Assembly: GCA_022567305.1 (NCBI GenBank)
Contig: JADFHF010000011.1
Location: 25,480-89,479 of the forward strand
Direction: 5' to 3'
DNA from: Bacteroidota bacterium
Lineage (GTDB): Bacteria > Bacteroidota > Rhodothermia > Rhodothermales > UBA10348
Length of the DNA: 64,000 nucleotides
Shown here: one piece after another, positions 63,451-64,000 of the stretch
Layout of the letters: each line of letters begins with the position of its first letter
How positions within the stretch are numbered: the stretch's first letter is position 1
Position numbers and translations under genes: made by a program
Notes under the pieces: generated by a model
Told to the model about the DNA's origin: nothing
What the model saw: the letters and a program-made list of their open reading frames with translations, nothing else
The model's database searches: none

Positions 63451-63551
63451 TTCCTGATTCCTCCGCTGACAGCGCCGTCTGAGGTGGGCCGTGGCAACGA
63501 GTATCGAGCAGTCCGTTATTCTTTCGCGAATGAAGTGGTTTAAATGGTTTG

Positions 63552-63623
63552 AGCGGGAAACGGGGGTCGAACCCGCGACCCTCAGCTTGGGAAGCTGATG
63601 CTCTACCACTGAGCTATTCCCGC
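63552..63623 (-). tRNA. tRNA-Gly (CCC)
   Basis: A 72-nt cloverleaf: acceptor GCGGGAA/TTCCCGC, D-arm GCTC/GAGC, anticodon arm TCAGC/GCTGA with loop TTCCCAA giving anticodon CCC, T-loop TTCGAAC, and discriminator U as in bacterial tRNA-Gly. The CCA end is not encoded. Confidence 0.95.
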
Positions 63624-63807
63624 TGGGAATGGGCGATATTACTCTCGTTTTCAATGAATGTCAATCAGGGGCGTTGATATACCATAGGCATTTCTTATCT
63701 TGGCCGGCCTTAAATTTCGGACGTGTACCTGATAATGTAGGACGTGAAATAGTCCGCTGGATCTGCCCATTCAGCCACTTAGATAAAATTCGTCGGGATC
63801 AAGAATA

Positions 63808-63963
63808 ATGAAGCGCACGTATCAACCGAGCCGCCGGAAGCGGGCAAACAAACATGGATTTCGCTCGCGCATGTCTTCAAGGAACGGAAGGAGCGTTCTA
63901 GCGCGTCGCCGTCAAAAAGGGCGAAAAAACCTGACCGTCAGCGATACCCGTAGCGGTAAGTAG
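63808..63963 (+). CDS. rpmH: 50S ribosomal protein L34
   Basis: A 51-residue protein: [18 protein letters not shown], then [20 protein letters not shown] and a short tail ending in DTRSGK. This is the L34 signature without gaps. L34 is an early-assembled 23S rRNA-binding protein. It is followed after seven bases by the likely start of rnpA, the normal bacterial order rpmH-rnpA. The 180 bases upstream to tRNA-Gly must hold its promoter. It is too short to be noticed by a length filter. Confidence 0.96.
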   Translation: MKRTYQPSRRKRANKHGFRSRMSSRNGRSVLARRRQKGRKNLTVSDTRSGK

Positions 63964-63970
63964 TCCTACC

Positions 63971-64000
63971 GTGACCCCCACCAGCCTCGATGCAGAGAGA
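63971..64000 (+). CDS. rnpA: probable start of RNase P protein component (cut by window edge)
   Basis: GTG at 63971 opens a frame reading MTPTSLDAER, which is plausible for the N-terminus of RnpA (typically a short leader, then SL-x-x-x-E/R-R). Position directly after rpmH is the main reason for the call. Only ten codons are visible. Confidence 0.5.
   Translation, partial: MTPTSLDAER

Noticed and set aside
63451..63654. N-terminal extension of the third DUF4249 protein
   Set aside because: It would translate tRNA-Gly. A TTG start with a GGAGGA ribosome binding site at 63450 leads directly into a lipoprotein signal.
1..64000. CRISPR arrays, rRNA genes, insertion sequences and prophage
   Set aside because: I found no regularly spaced repeats, rRNA-like sequence, transposase or phage structural gene on either strand.

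Overview
The window looks like a chromosomal segment of a marine-type member of the Bacteroidota/Rhodothermota group, most likely a Rhodothermales-like organism. The evidence is: rpmB-rpmG followed by a DUF4295 small protein (an order typical of that group), a C-terminal type IX secretion (T9SS) sorting domain, CarboxypepD_reg-type TonB-dependent receptors paired with DUF4249 lipoproteins, and protein kinase/SUMF1 fusions. No rRNA, CRISPR array, insertion sequence or prophage is visible.

Layout. 1-5 kb: the end of an ABC exporter, a secreted beta-propeller protein, a Rieske oxygenase with a small partner, a kinase reduced to its N-lobe, then a minus-strand translation cluster (rpmB, rpmG, DUF4295, tRNA-Pro, tRNA-Arg, tRNA-Cys, terminator). 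The tRNA-Arg(UCU) gene is split by a 205-nt group I intron. 5.7-17.5 kb: housekeeping genes (lolC/E-type permease, ychF, phosphatase, nusB, comEC, tandem Usp, pgi, moeA) and a GntR/UTRA regulator; the gap at 13.7-14.1 kb has DnaA-box-like sites beside an AT-rich stretch. 17.6-24.3 kb: a large T9SS-exported BNR protein, an M14 peptidase and a Nudix hydrolase.

24.4-35.3 kb is a sulfur/molybdenum island: mobA, a fused FeS-NrfD membrane subunit, a molybdopterin oxidoreductase without Tat signal (SoeABC-like) and a TorD-like chaperone on the plus strand, facing a minus-strand operon of two YeeE/YedE proteins, a CstB-like persulfide dioxygenase-rhodanese and SulP. Dyad sites of the form ACTTGT-N4-ACAAGT lie in front of torD and of the yeeE operon, and two half-sites lie in front of the GntR gene. 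This suggests one regulon: uptake of reduced sulfur, persulfide oxidation to sulfite, sulfite oxidation at the membrane, sulfate transport.

35.3-44.7 kb: recJ, then two divergent TonB receptor/DUF4249 pairs and a DinB protein. 44.7-52.4 kb: a two-gene natural-product locus with a DUF6875-like protein and a single 2,202-residue hybrid synthetase (formyltransferase, half condensation domain, adenylation, carrier, ketosynthase, acyltransferase, carrier, no release domain). 52.4-62.3 kb: a region rich in gene debris (a kinase fused across an internal deletion, two clear and one possible decayed T9SS sorting tail), interspersed with intact FtsX, VOC, DHFR-like and kinase-SUMF1-hydrolase genes. 62.3-64 kb: tRNA-Val, an orphan DUF4249 gene, tRNA-Gly, rpmH and the likely start of rnpA.
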